From: Bosea sp. PAMC 26642
Lineage (GTDB): Bacteria > Pseudomonadota > Alphaproteobacteria > Rhizobiales > Beijerinckiaceae
Length of the DNA: 64,000 nt
Reading direction: 5' to 3'
Assembly (NCBI RefSeq): GCF_001562255.1
Contig: NZ_CP014301.1
Span: 62,001 to 126,000 of the forward strand
This document shows, piece by piece, positions 49,412-56,886 of this stretch (positions are counted from its first letter, which is position 1; each line of letters begins with the position of its first letter). The notes under the pieces are model-generated. The model ran no database searches and had not been told where the DNA came from. It saw only the letters and a program-made list of their open reading frames with translations. The position numbers were made by a program, and so were the translations under genes.

Positions 49412-50295
49412 AGCTGGTTCGTCCGGAACGTATCGCAGCTCTGCATCGAGCCGCTTTTCAACCCGGTGTTGAACCAGCGCGTGCGCTGGGCCGACGAGCC
49501 GTGGGTGAAGGAATCGGGCACGACCTGGCCCCGCGAAGCCTTTTGCAGCCGGTCGTCGCCGATGGCCGAGGCAGTCTTGAGAGCTTCGTCGATGTCGCTG
49601 GCATCGATGCGGCCCATCGCTTGGACGTTGTTGGCCCAGACCCCAGCGAAGCAGTCGGCCTGCAATTCGATTCGCACCGAGATGGCGTTGGCCTCGCGCT
49701 CGGAGGAGCGCTCGCGCAACTGGTTGGCCTTGGGCAGAATGCCGATCAGGTTTTGGATGTGGTGGCCGATCTCGTGGCCGATGACATAGGCGTAGGCGAA
49801 ATCGCCGCCGCCGCCGAGCTTGCGCTGCATCTCCTGGAAGAACGACAGGTCGAGATAGACCCGCTTGTCCTCCGGGCAATAGAACGGGCCCATCGCCGCC
49901 TGTGCCGTGCCGCAGCCGGAGCGGTCGACATTGCTGAACAGGACGAGGCGCGGCGCCTGATAGCGGGTATTCGCCTGCTGCGGCAGCACCTTGGTCCAGA
50001 CGTCCTCGTTCTGCGCCAGCACGGCCGAGACGAAGCGGCCCATCTCGTCGGAGGGTGGGCCCGACGACTTGCGCGTCTCCTGCGTCGGCGCCTGCCGCCC
50101 ACCGATGCCGCCGATCATTTCCGCCCCGCCGATCAGAATGCGCGGATCGATGCCGAGAGCCCAGCCGAGCAGGCCGAGCACGACCATGGTGCCGATGCCC
50201 ATGCCGCCACGACCGCCCGGCAGCCCGGCGAAGGTGCCGCCTCCGCCGCGCCGGTCCTCGAGATTGTCGGATTGGCGGTAATCTTCCCACTGCAT
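49408..50295 (-). CDS. Neutral zinc metallopeptidase (YpfJ/KPN_02809 family)
   Basis: 295 residues. Opens with WEDYRQSDNLEDRRGGGG, has one membrane helix (~30-50), and carries the zinc motif HEIGHHIQ in VIGHEIGHHIQNLIG; QADCFAGVWAN and GSSAQRTRWFNTGL near the end are the remaining family marks. The family is present across proteobacteria as an inner-membrane-anchored peptidase of unknown substrate. Start context is a plain ATG. It converges with the short glycosyltransferase. Confidence 0.92.
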   Translation of the reverse strand: MQWEDYRQSDNLEDRRGGGGTFAGLPGGRGGMGIGTMVVLGLLGWALGIDPRILIGGAEMIGGIGGRQAPTQETRKSSGPPSDEMGRFVSAVLAQNEDVWTKVLPQQANTRYQAPRLVLFSNVDRSGCGTAQAAMGPFYCPEDKRVYLDLSFFQEMQRKLGGGGDFAYAYVIGHEIGHHIQNLIGILPKANQLRERSSEREANAISVRIELQADCFAGVWANNVQAMGRIDASDIDEALKTASAIGDDRLQKASRGQVVPDSFTHGSSAQRTRWFNTGLKSGSMQSCDTFRTNQL

Positions 50296-50489
50296 GGCGC
50301 GGCCTCTGATCCAGTTGCGAGCAATCTCTGCGAGAGGGCGCTGGAACTCAAGAAGAGATCGGTCAACCCGGACGGCTTAAACATGTTCCTGAGTGGGTTT
50401 GGCCAAGCGAGGGGGGCGGCAGCCAATTGCGCCGAGGTCGGCATTGTCAGTCAATCGTATTACATCGTCGATACTCACTGGAGAACCAC

Positions 50490-50795
50490 ATGGCTGCGAC
50501 CGCCCTTGTCCAGACCCGAATCGATCCGATCCTGAAAGAACGCGCGACTGCGGTGCTGGAAGGCGTCGGCCTCACGGTTTCGGACGCGGTCCGCATCCTG
50601 TTGACGCGGACAGCCAATGAAGGTGCGCTGCCTTTCGAGCTTGTCGATCCCGCAGAGCGCGACGCCTGGTTTCGCGCGAAAGTGCTGGAGGCCATCGCCG
50701 ACCCTCGCCCGGGGATACCGCATGACGAGGTCAAGGCGCATTTCGCCAAACGCCGCGCGGCGGCGCTGAAGGTACAATCCGAGCCCGAGGCGTGA
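50490..50795 (+). CDS. RelB/DinJ-family antitoxin
   Basis: 101 residues from the ATG at 50490 (TGGAGAA upstream); 21 codons before it are an open tail. The ribbon-helix-helix is TALVQTRIDPILKERATAVLEGVGLTVSDAVRILLTR in segments. The C-terminal half (PGIPHDEVKAHFAKRRAAALK) would bind the toxin. It is followed by GTGA overlap with a ParE-like toxin gene that appears frameshifted, so the antitoxin may now protect against related toxins or be degenerate. Confidence 0.88.
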   Translation: MAATALVQTRIDPILKERATAVLEGVGLTVSDAVRILLTRTANEGALPFELVDPAERDAWFRAKVLEAIADPRPGIPHDEVKAHFAKRRAAALKVQSEPEA

Positions 50796-51078
50796 AACTC
50801 GAATGGTCGGCCTATGCGTTAGCGGACCGCGAGGCGATCTTCGACTACGTTGCGGCCGATAGTGCGCGCGCGGCGGTCATGCTGGATGAGCGGATCGAAA
50901 GCCGTGTCGAAACTCTGGCCGATTTTCCGGAAAGCGGGCGCCCCGGTCGGATCGACGGCACCCGCGAACTGGTGATTGCAGGCACATCCTACATCGCCGC
51001 CTATCGGGCAGATACCGGCACGTTCGAATCCTGCGTGTCCTGCATATGTCGCAGTTATGGCCGGAGGATCTGCCGTAG
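50792..51078 (+). pseudogene. RelE/ParE-family toxin, frameshifted near the 3' end
   Basis: The GTG overlaps the antitoxin stop. The first 76 residues follow the ParE pattern (KLEWSAYALADREAIFDYVA, DFPESGRPGRIDGTRELVI, TSYIAAYRADTG). After codon ~76 the original frame yields an unrelated Cys/Arg-rich tail, whereas shifting to the next frame at ~51021 restores the conserved end VRILRVLHMSQLWPEDLP with a stop at 51078. Hence a one-base loss (or two-base gain) near 51019-51022 truncates the native C-terminus. It could be a true mutation or a sequence error. As read, the ORF continues to 51127 into the end of cydB. Confidence 0.8.
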
Positions 51079-51120
51079 GTCCGGCAAGGCCGTGCGTTGC
51101 CGACACCGACCGTCCGAACC

Positions 51121-52125
51121 TCAATGATATCCGCTATCGGCCTTCACCTTGCCGCGGAAGGTCCAGTAGACGAAGGCGGTGTAGAACAGGATCATCGGCA
51201 GCAGGAAGCTCACCCCGATCAGCACGAAGATATGCGAGGCCGGGGTTGCGGCGACGTCCCAGATCGTCAGGCTCGGCGGTACGAGATAGGGGTAGTTCGA
51301 GATCGCGAGCCCCAGGAAGCACAGCACGAAGATCGCGATCGTGAAGGCGAACGGCGTGAACTCGTGCTTGCCGTGCAGCCGCTTCCACGCCATCCAACCG
51401 CAGAACGCCGTCAGCAACGGGAACGGCCAGAGCCAGACCAGGTTGGAGAGCGAGAACCAGCGCTCGGCGATGCGCGGATGGGCATAGGGCGTCCATAGCG
51501 AGACGAGGACGGCGAAGGCGAGCAGGCCGATCAGCAGCGCCTTGGCCTGGCCGCGCGCCCGCTCCGCGACCGGCCCTTCCGTCTTGTAGATCAGCCAGGT
51601 CGCGCCCAGCAGCGCATAGCCGACGACGACGCCCGCCCCGCACATCAGCGTGAACGGCGTGAACCAGTCGAACGGCCCGCCGGCGAACTGCCGGTCGACG
51701 ACGGTGATGCCCTGGATCATCCCGCCCAGGATCAGCCCCTGCGAGAACGCGGCGAGCGTCGAGCCGAGCCAGAAGGCGAGGTCCCAGATCTGATGCTTCG
51801 GTTTGGCGACCCAGCGGAATTCGAAGGCAACCCCGCGGAAGATCAGGGCCAGCAACATCAGGGTGACCGGCAGGTAGAAAGCCGGCATGATGATGGCGTA
51901 GGCGGTCGGGAACGCGACCCACAGCCCGCCGCCGCCGAGCACCAGCCAGGTCTCGTTGCCGTCCCAGAACGGCGCGACCGAATTCATCATCTGGTCGCGC
52001 TCGCCCTCGTCCTTCGTCGTCGGGAAGAGGATCGCGATGCCGAGGTCGAAACCGTCGAGCACGACATAGAGCATCACGGCGGTGCCGATCAGCACGGCCC
52101 AGATCACGGGGAGATACCATTCCAT
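51121..52125 (-). CDS. cydB: Cytochrome bd/CIO ubiquinol oxidase subunit II
   Basis: 334 residues, with eight or nine helices. Opens EWYLPVIWAVLIGTAVMLYVVLDGFDLGIAILFP in segments and contains the conserved WDGNETWLVLGGGGLWVAFPTAYA. It pairs with CydA to hold the hemes; subunit II is needed for assembly. It is encoded 12 bases after cydA. No cydX-like ORF and no cydDC follow. Its stop overlaps the tail of the frameshifted toxin. Confidence 0.96.
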   Translation of the reverse strand: MEWYLPVIWAVLIGTAVMLYVVLDGFDLGIAILFPTTKDEGERDQMMNSVAPFWDGNETWLVLGGGGLWVAFPTAYAIIMPAFYLPVTLMLLALIFRGVAFEFRWVAKPKHQIWDLAFWLGSTLAAFSQGLILGGMIQGITVVDRQFAGGPFDWFTPFTLMCGAGVVVGYALLGATWLIYKTEGPVAERARGQAKALLIGLLAFAVLVSLWTPYAHPRIAERWFSLSNLVWLWPFPLLTAFCGWMAWKRLHGKHEFTPFAFTIAIFVLCFLGLAISNYPYLVPPSLTIWDVAATPASHIFVLIGVSFLLPMILFYTAFVYWTFRGKVKADSGYH

Positions 52126-52137
52126 CGCGGCTTCTCC

Positions 52138-53568
52138 TCAGGTCTGGGGCTGGATGCGGTCGTCGCCGGGGCGGCCGTCGCCGAACAGGTCGGACGCCGG
52201 CGCCTGCGCCGCCTTGAGCGGCCGGCTCGACGGCTGCTCGGGCGGGTCCTCGCTGGTGATCTCGTCGGGCCCCTTGTCGATCAGGCGGTTGATCAGCACC
52301 ACCCCGGCGGAGAACACCACGCAATAGACGCAGACGAAGAGTGCGAGCGAGATCGCGACCTGCGCGGTGGTTACCGGCGAAACCGCGTCGACCGAACGGA
52401 TCACGCCCGTCGCGAGCCAGGGCTGCCGACCGACCTCGGTGACGAACCAGCCGGAGAGAATGGCGACGAAGCCGGCCGGCCAGGTCCATTGTGCGACCCA
52501 GAGCCAGCGCCGCTCCTCGAAGACCTTGCCCCGCCACCATAGAAAGGCGCCGAGCCAGCCGAAGCCGATCATCAAGACGCCAATCCCGACCATGATCCGG
52601 AAGGCGAAGAACGGGATCTTGACCGGCGGCCGGTCCTGTATGGCGAAATCGTTCAGGCTCGGAAACAGCGCGTCCATGCTGCCATGGGTCAGGAGGCTGG
52701 CCAATCCGGGTATCGAGATCTCGAAACGGTTGACGCCGGCGACTTCGTCGGGCCAGGCGAAGAGCACGAGCGGCGCGGGCTTTGAGGAGTCCCAATGCGC
52801 CTCGATCGCCGCGAGCTTCGCCGGCTGGTACTTGGCCGTATCCTTGCCATGGAAGTCGCCGATCAGCGCCTGCGCCGGCGCGGTGATCGCGATCATCAGG
52901 ATCGCCATGCGCACCATGGTCTTGGCCGATTCGGTCCGGTGCCCGGCCATCAGATGGCGCGCGCCCGTCGCCAGCACGACGAAGGCGGTCGTGAGATAGG
53001 CCGCCGTCATCATGTGCATGAAGCGCAGCGGGAAGGTCGGATTAAAGATGATCTTCATCCAGTCGACGGGGTAGGCGATGCCGTCGCGCATCTCGTGGCC
53101 GGTCGGATACTGCATCCAGCTATTGGCCGAGAGGATCCAGAAGCCCGACAGCGCCGTGCCGCCGGCGACGATGCAGGCCGACATGAAATGCAGCCAGGGC
53201 GGCACGCGCTTCCACCCGAACAGCATCACGCCGAGGAAGGAGGCCTCCAGGAAGAAAGCGGTGAGAACCTCGTAGCCGATCAGCGGACCGATGACGTTGC
53301 CGACCGTGCTCGAGAAGCGGCTCCAGTTGGTGCCGAACTGGTAGGACAGCACGATGCCCGAGACCACGCCCATGGCGAAGGAAACCGCGAAGATCTTGGT
53401 CCAGAACCGCGCCAGCACCCGGTATTTCAGATCGTCGGTCTTGAGCCACATGCCCAGCAGCGTCGCGATATAGGCCGAAAGCCCGATCGTGAAGGCCGGG
53501 AAGACGATGTGGAACGAGATCGTGAAAGCAAACTGGATCCGCGACAACAGAAAGGCGTCGATGGTCAT
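52138..53568 (-). CDS. cydA: Cytochrome bd/CIO ubiquinol oxidase subunit I
   Basis: 476 residues. Heme ligands: His in FTISFHIVFPAFTIG, His in LRFMHMMTAAYL. The Q loop is short: GDFHGKDTAKYQPAKLAAIEAHW, the form of cyanide-insensitive oxidases (CioA), and EVGRQPW is the conserved quinol site. It oxidises ubiquinol and reduces O2 without proton pumping, offering a bypass to the aa3 branch encoded at 21-26 kb. It is the first gene of cydAB. Confidence 0.96.
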   Translation of the reverse strand: MTIDAFLLSRIQFAFTISFHIVFPAFTIGLSAYIATLLGMWLKTDDLKYRVLARFWTKIFAVSFAMGVVSGIVLSYQFGTNWSRFSSTVGNVIGPLIGYEVLTAFFLEASFLGVMLFGWKRVPPWLHFMSACIVAGGTALSGFWILSANSWMQYPTGHEMRDGIAYPVDWMKIIFNPTFPLRFMHMMTAAYLTTAFVVLATGARHLMAGHRTESAKTMVRMAILMIAITAPAQALIGDFHGKDTAKYQPAKLAAIEAHWDSSKPAPLVLFAWPDEVAGVNRFEISIPGLASLLTHGSMDALFPSLNDFAIQDRPPVKIPFFAFRIMVGIGVLMIGFGWLGAFLWWRGKVFEERRWLWVAQWTWPAGFVAILSGWFVTEVGRQPWLATGVIRSVDAVSPVTTAQVAISLALFVCVYCVVFSAGVVLINRLIDKGPDEITSEDPPEQPSSRPLKAAQAPASDLFGDGRPGDDRIQPQT

Positions 53569-53680
53569 CGTCTGGCTCCCGCGGCGTTCGCGCCACCGTT
53601 ATTGGTCGAGACCCTTGCACGGCAGCTACGGTTTGTCCTTCGACGTAGGCCAGAAGGCGATGACGCAGTGTCGCAGGCGG

Positions 53681-54499
53681 TTACGCAGCCTGTTCGAGCG
53701 CAGCCTTCAGCGCGCGCATGTCGCGCCAGGCCAGGCGCTTCTGCAAGGGCTGCCGCAGCAGATAGGCCGGATGCAGCGTCGCCATCGCGCGGATGCGCCT
53801 CAGGCCGGTGTCGTATTCCATCCATTTGCCGCGTGAGGCCAGAATACCCGACAAGCCGAGCAGCCCTTGCGTCGAGGGCGCCCCGACGCAGATCAGGATA
53901 TCGGGATCGGCAAGCTGGATCTGGCGCTGGATGAAGGGCAGGCAGATCGCCACCTCCTGCGGCGTCGGCGTGCGGTTGCCCGGCGGCCGCCAGGGCAGGA
54001 GATTGGCGATATAGACATGCTCTTTGCGGTTCAGGCCGATCGCAGCGAGCATCCGGTCGAGCAACTGTCCCGAGCGCCCGACGAAGGGCAGCCCGAACCG
54101 GTCCTCGTCGGCGCCCGGCGCCTCGCCGACCAGCATCACGCGGCCTTCGGGATTGCCGTCGGAGAAGACGAGGTTCTTGGCCGTCGCCTTGAGCGCACAG
54201 CCGTCGAAGCGGCCGAGCGCCGCCTTCAGCTCGTCAAGCGTGTTCGCCCCCTGCGCCAGCGCCCGGGCGCTGATCGCCGCATCGTCGGGCGCGGTCGCCG
54301 CCGCCGGCATCGCGCGCGGCGCTGGTGCCAGAGCCCGTTCCAGTAAAGCGGGCCGCTGAAGTGCGGGCTGCCTCGCGGCGGGTGCAGGCGGGGCCTCGGC
54401 GAAATGATTGCGCGGCGTCTCGTCGAGCGCCTCGGTCACGCCCATCTCGGCATACCAGGCGACAAGCTCGGCGGGATCTGGCGCGGTGCTCGGGATCAT
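53681..54499 (-). CDS. Uracil-DNA glycosylase, family 4-like, lacking two Fe-S cysteines
   Basis: 272 residues. Motif 1 GEAPGADEDRFGLPFVG (~125-141) and motif 2 HPAYLLRQP (~243-251) are intact, so it should excise uracil. The N-terminal ~90 residues are an Ala/Pro-rich extension. Family 4 enzymes hold a [4Fe-4S] cluster by CxxC, KC(RPPGNR) and a later Cys; here the first pair is C101-A-L-K104, the second site is W170 (LLPWRPPGNR) and only C186 remains. It therefore probably has no cluster, as in the separate alphaproteobacterial group. It diverges from the ETF-QO gene. Confidence 0.88.
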   Translation of the reverse strand: MIPSTAPDPAELVAWYAEMGVTEALDETPRNHFAEAPPAPAARQPALQRPALLERALAPAPRAMPAAATAPDDAAISARALAQGANTLDELKAALGRFDGCALKATAKNLVFSDGNPEGRVMLVGEAPGADEDRFGLPFVGRSGQLLDRMLAAIGLNRKEHVYIANLLPWRPPGNRTPTPQEVAICLPFIQRQIQLADPDILICVGAPSTQGLLGLSGILASRGKWMEYDTGLRRIRAMATLHPAYLLRQPLQKRLAWRDMRALKAALEQAA

Positions 54500-54603
54500 G
54501 AGGGTCAGGCTACACCTCCGCGGAGGTTTTCGCGAGCCGCGCGCAGTTGCAAAATGGAACGTGCCCTTGGATAGAGGGTTTCCAGACTGGGCAAAGCCTG
54601 CGG

Positions 54604-54639
54604 TTGAACTCGGCTCTACGGTAGTTCATATATAAACTA
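54604..54639 (+). promoter_or_regulatory. ETF-QO promoter with overlapping AT-rich palindromic operator
   Basis: TTGAAC (54604-54609), 17 bases, CATATA (54627-54632). Overlapping the -10, TAGTTCATATATAAACTA (54622-54639) is an 18-bp palindrome with one mismatched pair, unusual in such GC-rich DNA. It lies 38 bases upstream of the start at 54678. Confidence 0.55.
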
Positions 54640-54677
54640 ATTGATGTCGGGCCCGCAGCGGGCCGGCGGAGGGCGGA

Positions 54678-56357
54678 ATGGATCTCGAGGAAGCGCAGCG
54701 CGAACCCCGCGAGAGCATGGACTACGATGTCGTCATCGTCGGCGCCGGCCCTGCCGGACTGGCGGCGGCGATCCGCCTGAAACAACTCGACGAAAACATC
54801 ACGGTGGTCGTGGTCGAGAAGGGCGCCGAAGTCGGAGCGCATATCCTCTCGGGCGCGGTCATCGATCCGATCGGCCTCGACAAGCTCCTGCCGGATTGGC
54901 GCGACGACCCAGACCGTCCGCTGACCACGGAAGTCAGCGAGGACATCTTCTATTTCCTGACCGAGCCCAACGGCCTTCGCCTGCCCAATTTCGGTATGCC
55001 GAAGCTGATGAACAACCACGGCAATTTCGTCGGCTCGCTCGGTCTCGTGGCACGATTTCTTGCCGCTCGCGCCGAGGCGCTGGGCGTCGAGATCTATCCG
55101 GGCTTCGCCGCGGCCGAACTGCTCTTCGACGAAAATGGCGCGGTGCTCGGCATCGCCACTGGCGATATGGGCATCGCCAAGAACGGCGAGGTCTCCGAGC
55201 GCTACACGCGCGGCATGGAATTGCGCGGCCGCTATACGTTGCTGAGCGAGGGCGTGCGCGGCTCGCTCTCGAAGATCGCCATCCGCAAATTCGGTCTCGA
55301 CAAGGACCGCGAGCCGCAGAAATACGGCATCGGCCTGAAGGAGATCTGGCAGGTCAAGCCGGAGAAGTTCCACAAGGGCCGCGTCCAGCATTCCTTCGGA
55401 TGGCCGCTCGACGGCACCACCGGCGGTGGCTCCTTCCTCTATCATTTCGACGACAATCTGGTCTCTGTCGGCTTCGTCGTGCACCTGAATTACACGAACC
55501 CGACGCTCTCGCCCTTCGACGAGTTCCAGCGCTTCAAGACCCATCCGCTGATCCGCGACGTGTTCGAAGGCGGCAAGCGCCTGTCCTATGGCTCGCGCGC
55601 CATCACCGAGGGCGGCTGGCAGTCGGTGCCGAAGCTGACCTTCCCGGGCGGCGCGCTGATCGGCTGCTCGGCCGGCTTCGTCAACGTGCCGCGCATCAAG
55701 GGCAGCCACAACGCCATCCTGTCGGGCATGCTGGCGGCGGAAGGGCTGGTGCCCGCGCTGCAGGCCGGCCGCTCGCATGACGAAGTCGTCGAGATCGAGA
55801 ACAGCTGGCGCGACTCCGAGATCGGCCGCGACCTGAAGCCGGTCCGCAACGTCAAGCCGCTCTGGTCGAAATACGGCACGCTCGCGGGCATCGCGCTCGG
55901 CGGCATCGACATGTGGCTGAACCAGCTCTTCGGCTGGTCGCCCTTCGGCACGCTCAAGCATGGCAAGCCCGACTACGCGACATTGAAGCCGATCAGCGAG
56001 GTCAAGCCGATCGTCTATCCGCGGCCCGACGGCAAGCTATCCTTCGACAAGCTCTCATCGGTCTTCCTGTCCTCGACCAATCACGAGGAAGACCAGCCGG
56101 CCCATCTGAAGCTGACCGACCCGTCGATCCCGGTCGAAAAGAACCTGCCTGTTTATGGCGAGCCGGCGCGGCTCTATTGCCCGGCGGGTGTCTACGAGGT
56201 CGTCTACAAGGACGCCGAGGCCAAGACCGAGCCGCGCTTCGTGATCAACGCGCAGAACTGCGTCCACTGCAAGACCTGCGACATCAAGGATCCGGCGCAG
56301 AACATCACCTGGACCGTGCCCGAGGGTGGCGGCGGACCGGGCTACGCGAACATGTGA
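54678..56357 (+). CDS. Electron-transfer flavoprotein-ubiquinone oxidoreductase
   Basis: 559 residues. Transfers electrons from ETF (fatty acid, amino acid and choline oxidation) to ubiquinone. The FAD motif is DYDVVIVGAGPAGLAAAIRL (~residues 15-34), quinone-site residues lie in the middle (GWPLDGTTGGGSFLYHF), and the C-terminal [4Fe-4S] ligands are CPAGVYE and NCVHCKTCDIKDP. GGCGPGY variant reads GGGGPGY at the end. The GGAGGGCGG ribosome site is close. Probably monocistronic, controlled at the AT-rich palindrome. Confidence 0.95.
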   Translation: MDLEEAQREPRESMDYDVVIVGAGPAGLAAAIRLKQLDENITVVVVEKGAEVGAHILSGAVIDPIGLDKLLPDWRDDPDRPLTTEVSEDIFYFLTEPNGLRLPNFGMPKLMNNHGNFVGSLGLVARFLAARAEALGVEIYPGFAAAELLFDENGAVLGIATGDMGIAKNGEVSERYTRGMELRGRYTLLSEGVRGSLSKIAIRKFGLDKDREPQKYGIGLKEIWQVKPEKFHKGRVQHSFGWPLDGTTGGGSFLYHFDDNLVSVGFVVHLNYTNPTLSPFDEFQRFKTHPLIRDVFEGGKRLSYGSRAITEGGWQSVPKLTFPGGALIGCSAGFVNVPRIKGSHNAILSGMLAAEGLVPALQAGRSHDEVVEIENSWRDSEIGRDLKPVRNVKPLWSKYGTLAGIALGGIDMWLNQLFGWSPFGTLKHGKPDYATLKPISEVKPIVYPRPDGKLSFDKLSSVFLSSTNHEEDQPAHLKLTDPSIPVEKNLPVYGEPARLYCPAGVYEVVYKDAEAKTEPRFVINAQNCVHCKTCDIKDPAQNITWTVPEGGGGPGYANM

Positions 56358-56440
56358 TCGCGCAGAAGCCGATTCGGCGTTCCCATGGCTATCGCGCCGT
56401 CGGAATTCTGTGTTGCGGGCTGCGCAATGCCTGAAAACAG

Positions 56441-56474
56441 AAAAGGGCGCGCCGATCGCTCGGCGCACCCTTTG
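56441..56474 (-). terminator. Bidirectional-type hairpin between ETF-QO and the small lipoprotein gene
   Basis: AAAGGGCGCGCCGA pairs with TCGGCGCACCCTTT with one wobble/mismatch. On the minus strand it is followed by TTTTCTGTTTT, terminating the small lipoprotein gene; on the plus strand CCCTTTGTC follows the ETF-QO gene. Confidence 0.65.
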
Positions 56475-56494
56475 TCGTCGATTGCCGGTGAAGT

Positions 56495-56605
56495 TCAGCC
56501 CTTGCGGACCACCGGGGCAGGCGTCGGCTTCTCTGTCTTGGCGCAGCCGGCAGCAAAGCCGGCGAGCAGGACGACGGTGGCAACGCTGAGAACGATCTTT
56601 TTCAC
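56495..56605 (-). CDS. Small lipoprotein
   Basis: 36 residues, from a GTG at 56605 with AGGA 8 bases upstream. The sequence is a lipoprotein signal peptide: KKIVLSVATVVLLAGFAAGC with the lipobox AAGC at ~18-21, followed by a 15-residue Lys/Pro-rich tail (AKTEKPTPAPVVRKG). It is too short for the usual ORF cut-offs. The longer frame to 56830 is out of context. A terminator lies downstream. Similar in layout to small Rhizobiales envelope lipoproteins; function unknown. Confidence 0.65.
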   Translation of the reverse strand: MKKIVLSVATVVLLAGFAAGCAKTEKPTPAPVVRKG

Positions 56606-56886
56606 TGGAATGATCCTGAACGAATCGTCGCGAAAGCTGCGAACCTCGGGGGTATAGCTCGAAAAGCTTGAGTTTCCGTTGCGGTCGAGAGATTTTGTTG
56701 CGCGGGCCTTCATGCCGAGCGCGACTGTTGCGTCAGGGCAAGCATCGCCGACGGCGCTTGACGGGTGCTTGCCGGCCCGCCTGGAAAGGGCCATCTTGAC
56801 CGCATATGCGAAATGGTCACGGTCGCGCATGAAGGACCACGCGCCACGCGGCGAGCGAGGCGGCGGACCGAAGGAGAATGGCAGTC

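Noticed and set aside
51017..51035. tRNA-like GTTCGAATCC
   Set aside because: No T-arm stem, no anticodon or acceptor arms; it belongs to the frameshifted toxin gene.
53569..53680. FNR or other redox box in the cydA promoter
   Set aside because: No TTGAT-N4-ATCAA-like sequence and no clear palindrome found.
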